NCBI GenBank assembly: GCA_023150555.1
Contig: JAKLKQ010000049.1
Location: 1 to 53,608 of the forward strand
Source of the DNA: Planctomycetota bacterium
GTDB taxonomy: Bacteria; Planctomycetota; SZUA-567; H5-PLA8
DNA: 53,608 bases
Reading direction: 5' to 3'
Shown here: positions 50,616-53,608 of the stretch, piece after piece
How positions within the stretch are numbered: position 1 is the stretch's first letter
How the letters are laid out: every line of letters starts with the position of its first letter
Translations under genes and position numbers: made by a program
Notes under the pieces: model-generated
What the model was told of the DNA's origin: nothing
Database searches by the model: none
What the model saw: only the letters and a program-made list of their open reading frames with translations

Positions 50616-50658
50616 TTCTTGGAATCGCAAACGTGCCCGGTAGCTTTACGTTCGGGTC

Positions 50659-51552
50659 TTACCTCTTTAAATGCTTCACGAGGAACTTCTCGGCCACCTG
50701 CAGCAGCGGGAAGAAGTCCGGGGGCGCGTTGAACCAGCCGTGGCCCTTCTCGGGGTAGGTCATCAGTTCGCAGGGCACGCCGAATTCGTCCAGGCGCACC
50801 TTCAGCTTGCGTGGCTGCTCGACCGGCACCGTCTTGTCCTCCTCGCCGTGCAGGATCAGCACCGGCGGGGCCTTGGGGTTCGCGCGGAAGAACGGCGAGG
50901 CCTCACGGTAGCGTTCGGGCTTCTCCTCGAACGCCACGCCCATGAACTTCGCGCGCGGCCCATCAGGCGGCATCTTGCCGTCGTTCGCCGACGTCAGGTC
51001 GCAGACGGCGTTGAAGGCCACCACCGCGTTGGCGTGGCTGGACCAGTCGTCGTGCCCGCCTTCGCCCTCGTAGGCTTCCTCGCCGGCCGTCAGGCCGACC
51101 ATCAGCGCCAGGTGCCCGCCCGCGCTGCCGCCGCCGACGCCGACGCGCTCGGGGTCGATCATCAGCTGTTCGCTGCGGCTGCGGATGTAGCGCATCGCGC
51201 ACTTGGCGTCCTGCAGCGCGGCGGGGAAGGGGGCTTTGTCGCTGAGGCGGTAGCCAATCGACAGGGCCACGAAGTCGTGCATGTGGGCGAGGTAGATCGC
51301 CTGGCGCCAGAACTGTTCGCGGTGCCCGCCCTGCCATCCGCCGCCGTGGATGAAGACGATCGCCGGACGCGCTTTCTCGGGTCTGGCCTGGCGGTAGAAG
51401 ACGTCGCAGCGCAGCGGCTGCTGCGGCGAGGTGCCGTAGTCGGCGGCGATCTCGGCGACGGTGCCCCGCGGCAGGAGCCCGTTGATGCGCGAGGACCCCT
51501 GGATCAGGTCCAGGTACTCGGCGGGGCCGACGGCGACGAGTGGCTCGGGCAT
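50659..51552 (-). CDS. alpha/beta hydrolase of the hormone-sensitive-lipase type
   Basis: 297 residues, cytoplasmic. It shows the HGGG oxyanion motif in AIVFIHGGGWQGGHREQFWR (about 76-95), the nucleophile elbow GGGSAGGHLAL (about 151-161), the acid in LILHGEEDKTVP (about 240-251) and the His in KGHGWFNAP (about 274-282). These define esterases/lipases of the BD-FAE/hormone-sensitive-lipase family, acting on small acyl esters. The start at 51552 follows AGGAGACTTC; the open frame extends far upstream, but that part overlaps the oxidoreductase in another frame and is not real. It lies 14 bases after the oxidoreductase gene, so the two form an operon. Confidence 0.83.
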   Translation of the reverse strand: MPEPLVAVGPAEYLDLIQGSSRINGLLPRGTVAEIAADYGTSPQQPLRCDVFYRQARPEKARPAIVFIHGGGWQGGHREQFWRQAIYLAHMHDFVALSIGYRLSDKAPFPAALQDAKCAMRYIRSRSEQLMIDPERVGVGGGSAGGHLALMVGLTAGEEAYEGEGGHDDWSSHANAVVAFNAVCDLTSANDGKMPPDGPRAKFMGVAFEEKPERYREASPFFRANPKAPPVLILHGEEDKTVPVEQPRKLKVRLDEFGVPCELMTYPEKGHGWFNAPPDFFPLLQVAEKFLVKHLKR

Positions 51553-51566
51553 GAAGTCTCCTCTGT

Positions 51567-52841
51567 TTACTTCAGGTATGCGCGAGGCTTCTCGCCGTAC
51601 TCGATGGCGGCGATGCGGCCGCCGTTGGTGATGCTCAGCCGCCCGGCCTCGACGACCAGCTCGTTGTAGCTGCTGTTCTTGGGCGTGGCCATGATGCCTT
51701 CGCGGTCGTACTCGTCCAGCAGCGCCTGGCGCTTGGCCAGCGCGTCCTTCTCGCTCAAGCCCGCGGTGGCGTGCTCGGCGCGCGCGATCGCCTTGACGAT
51801 GTACTCGATGGAGCGGAAGCCGTAGCCGACGGGCGTCAGCGCGCGGCCGCCCTTCTCGAGCAGCTGGAAGTAGTCGGGGTTGGTCTCCATGTAGATCGTG
51901 TCGCCGGGGTCGCTGCCGGCTTTCATGATGCTGTGCTTCACGCCTCGGAACTGGTCGTGGTGGTCGATCAGGCCGGCCTTCTCCTTGCCCTCGGTCCACA
52001 GCATCATGCCTTGCGTGTTGCCGCCGGGGCCGTCGTCGGGGTAGGCGAAGCCGTTGACGACGCTCAGCACGCCGCCGTTCTCCCACACCACGCGCGCGTC
52101 GGTCCACAGGTAGCCCAGCCTGCCGTTGGGCCAGGGTTCGGGCTTGCTGTACACGCTGACCTCGACGGGCTTCAGCCCCGTGATGAACGCGACCAGGTCC
52201 ACGTAGTGGCAGCCGATGTAGGTGAACGCGTCGGTCTGGTCGCAGGTACACCAGTTCTGGAAGTTGCTGTGCTTGTACCAGTACTTCTCGATCAGCCGCG
52301 CCTGCCCGGCCTTCAGCTCGCCGAACTGCCCGCTGCGATAGCGCTTGCGCGCGATGAAGTTGCGGTCGTCGAAGCGCTTGTGGTACTCGATGCCCACCAC
52401 CAGGCCCTTCTTGCGCGCGAGTTGCTCGAGTTCGACGGCCTCGTTGTACTTCAGCACGAAGGGCTTCACCGTCAGCACGTGCTGGTCGTGCTCGAGCACC
52501 TCCTTGATGATCGGATAGTGCATCTGGTCGGGCAGCGCGACGACGACGCACTGGCGCGGCGGCAGCTTCTTGAGCGGCTCCTTGTAGGCGTCGCGGTAGG
52601 TCTTGTTCGCGTCGGCGCTGCGGAAGTCGGGGTACATCTTGAACGACTGTCCGGGAAAGCCCTTCTTCAGGCCGGCGTCCTCGAAGAGCGTCTTCATCGT
52701 GCTGCAGCGCGTGCCGGCGATCTCGATCTCGCCGATCACGCCCTGGTTCTGAAGGTGGTACAGCGACGGAAGGATCTGCAGCCAGGTGATCATGCCCGGG
52801 CCGATGACGAGGACCTGCGGCTTGCTCTTGTCGTGCGCCAT
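51567..52841 (-). CDS. Gfo/Idh/MocA-family oxidoreductase
   Basis: 424 residues. The N-terminal Rossmann domain begins QVLVIGPGMITWLQILPSLY (about 9-28). The family's EKP motif is changed to LTVKPFVLKYNE (about 132-143). The C-terminal alpha/beta domain carries TYIGCHYVDLVAFITG (about 222-237), with the His/Asp that usually bind substrate. Such enzymes use NAD(P) on sugars, inositols or related polyols; the substrate is unknown. It pairs with the esterase downstream, suggesting deacylation followed by oxidation of a sugar derivative. GGAGGCGTC precedes the ATG. Confidence 0.83.
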   Translation of the reverse strand: MAHDKSKPQVLVIGPGMITWLQILPSLYHLQNQGVIGEIEIAGTRCSTMKTLFEDAGLKKGFPGQSFKMYPDFRSADANKTYRDAYKEPLKKLPPRQCVVVALPDQMHYPIIKEVLEHDQHVLTVKPFVLKYNEAVELEQLARKKGLVVGIEYHKRFDDRNFIARKRYRSGQFGELKAGQARLIEKYWYKHSNFQNWCTCDQTDAFTYIGCHYVDLVAFITGLKPVEVSVYSKPEPWPNGRLGYLWTDARVVWENGGVLSVVNGFAYPDDGPGGNTQGMMLWTEGKEKAGLIDHHDQFRGVKHSIMKAGSDPGDTIYMETNPDYFQLLEKGGRALTPVGYGFRSIEYIVKAIARAEHATAGLSEKDALAKRQALLDEYDREGIMATPKNSSYNELVVEAGRLSITNGGRIAAIEYGEKPRAYLK

Positions 52842-53180
52842 GACGCCTCCGTGGGGTTGGTGTACCGGGCCATTCTAGAGGAGCGCCGCGCGAGTGCAAC
52901 GAGAGGCGGGCGATTGCGGAGTGCGGATTTCGGATTGCGGATTGGGAGCGGCGGCCGCGAAGCCGCAGGGAGGGCGAGGCGCCGACCGAGCCGCGGTGAA
53001 CGAGTATCCCTTCTCCCGTCTCCAGTTGCCGGTTCACGCTTCGCAGCGAAAATCGCGTCAGCGTGTGGCGCGGGTTGCCAACCCGCGCATATCTGCAAGT
53101 TGCAAAAGCACGAAGGAGAATCGCCGGAGCGCGGCGGACTCTCTGTTGGTTGGCCCACCCCGAAGGGGTGGGCGGCACCG
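52842..53180. other. repeat-rich intergenic spacer
   Basis: 339 bases with no credible gene. It contains three tandem 7-mers CGGATTT-CGGATTG-CGGATTG at 52924-52944, a perfect hairpin GCGCGGGTT-GCC-AACCCGCGC at 53068-53088, and another GCCCACCCC-GAA-GGGGTGGGC at 53153-53173. The second hairpin lies 8 bases past the stop of the minus-strand gene at 53181 and may serve as its terminator, although it lacks a T-tract. CGGATTG-type repeats with nearby GC hairpins resemble dispersed fossil repeats of environmental high-GC genomes. Confidence 0.65.
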
Positions 53181-53534
53181 TTAGCTCTTATGTTCGAAAT
53201 CAATCCGAGTGAACTCACCAATCGCGGCATCGACCTCTCTGAATAAGGACGCTTCGTCCACCGCTTCCTTGTCTTTCCGGAACCGTGCAACGCAACCCTG
53301 GAGCGCTGTGCGAACCTGTCTGGCCAGGTAATCTCGCAGATAATTTCGCATCCTGCCGCGCCAAACAGCATGGGGAATAATGATGTCTGCGCCAATGTAT
53401 CGGCCTCGCCTGTTTCGACGAATCCTCTCTATGCCTTCCGGACCGAACTCGGAAAACTCGCCGCCGATCCGCAATGCGAGCGCGTAGTGGTCGATGGGAT
53501 CGCAGTAAGTTCTCTTGCAGTGCTGGCAAAACAA
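53181..53534 (-). CDS. small Cys-containing protein of unknown function
   Basis: 117 residues. The N terminus has FCQHCKRTYCD (CxxC plus a further Cys), which might bind zinc. The middle is basic and amphipathic (GPEGIERIRRNRRGRYIGAD) and the end acidic (DEASLFREVDAAIGEF). No family recognised. The only start in the open frame is TTG at 53532-53534, with a poor ribosome site. An in-frame stop lies about 20 codons further up, and the residues between (LRTFQQSNLWR) read like genuine protein, so the gene may be 5'-truncated. GC content is visibly lower than in the rest of the window, hinting at later acquisition together with the adjoining repeats. Confidence 0.5.
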   Translation of the reverse strand: MFCQHCKRTYCDPIDHYALALRIGGEFSEFGPEGIERIRRNRRGRYIGADIIIPHAVWRGRMRNYLRDYLARQVRTALQGCVARFRKDKEAVDEASLFREVDAAIGEFTRIDFEHKS

Positions 53535-53608
53535 TCGCCAAAGATTGCTCTGTTGAAAAGTTCTTAAGTCCCTTGGGCACCCCGCCGAAACCTAGTTTGT
53601 GGGGGCGT

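Noticed and set aside
50659..53178. 839-residue frame joining the esterase to a long upstream extension
   Set aside because: The extension overlaps the oxidoreductase gene in another frame and is low-complexity Arg/Gln-rich; the esterase has its own ATG and ribosome site.

Overview
The window is about 53.6 kb of high-GC bacterial DNA from a chromosome. I see no rRNA, no tRNA, no CRISPR array and no recognisable insertion sequence. The gene set points to a Gram-negative, LPS-making bacterium of the Planctomycetota/PVC type, with moderate confidence. The evidence is lpxA beside an McsA/McsB arginine-kinase pair, pseudopilin-like segments fused to DUF2950 modules, Gfo/Idh/MocA and sugar-isomerase-like enzymes, many secreted proteins of unknown role, and fossil tandem CGGATTG-type repeats between genes.

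Layout. 1-9.4 kb: edge fragment of an RtcB-type RNA ligase, a thioesterase, a sugar isomerase/epimerase, rimO, an esterase, a 988-residue secreted protein with two pseudopilin-like/DUF2950 repeats, lpxA, and a DUF2071 protein. 9.4-14.6 kb: a + strand run with an orotate phosphoribosyltransferase-like gene, an unknown gene, a PTPS-III pterin enzyme (ExxHGH motif), a GDPD-fold protein that has lost its catalytic residues, mcsA (its expected stop is out of frame), mcsB and a membrane protein. 14.6-18.2 kb: two convergent secreted proteins with Ig-like segments. 18.2-25.5 kb: a LysR regulator divergent from gltB-gltD. The gltB leader can be drawn as several stems around a branched junction. 25.9-34.7 kb: all minus strand, radA with its own terminator, then a non-canonical EF-G followed by five tandem paralogues of a LacI-type ligand-binding domain with no DNA-binding domain. 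35.6-42.1 kb: a signalling island with a REC-kinase-STAS hybrid, three stand-alone receivers, a four-PAS kinase and a fourth receiver. 42.3-53.6 kb: a secreted HEAT-like protein, a membrane/spermidine-synthase-like fusion, araB with a well-formed promoter and overlapping operator-like repeat, a STAS protein, a coiled-coil lipoprotein, a secreted PA14 protein pair, an esterase plus oxidoreductase pair, a repeat-rich spacer and a small Cys-containing protein.

The strongest candidate for an undescribed system is the EF-G-like gene plus five HTH-less LacI-type sensors. The first sensor's ribosome site overlaps the end of the EF-G-like gene, and the sensors keep a shared core and tail while diverging elsewhere. 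The second candidate is the structured gltB leader, which fits no riboswitch class I can name. Folds, repeats and promoter matches were found by eye. No alignment, folding or database search was run.
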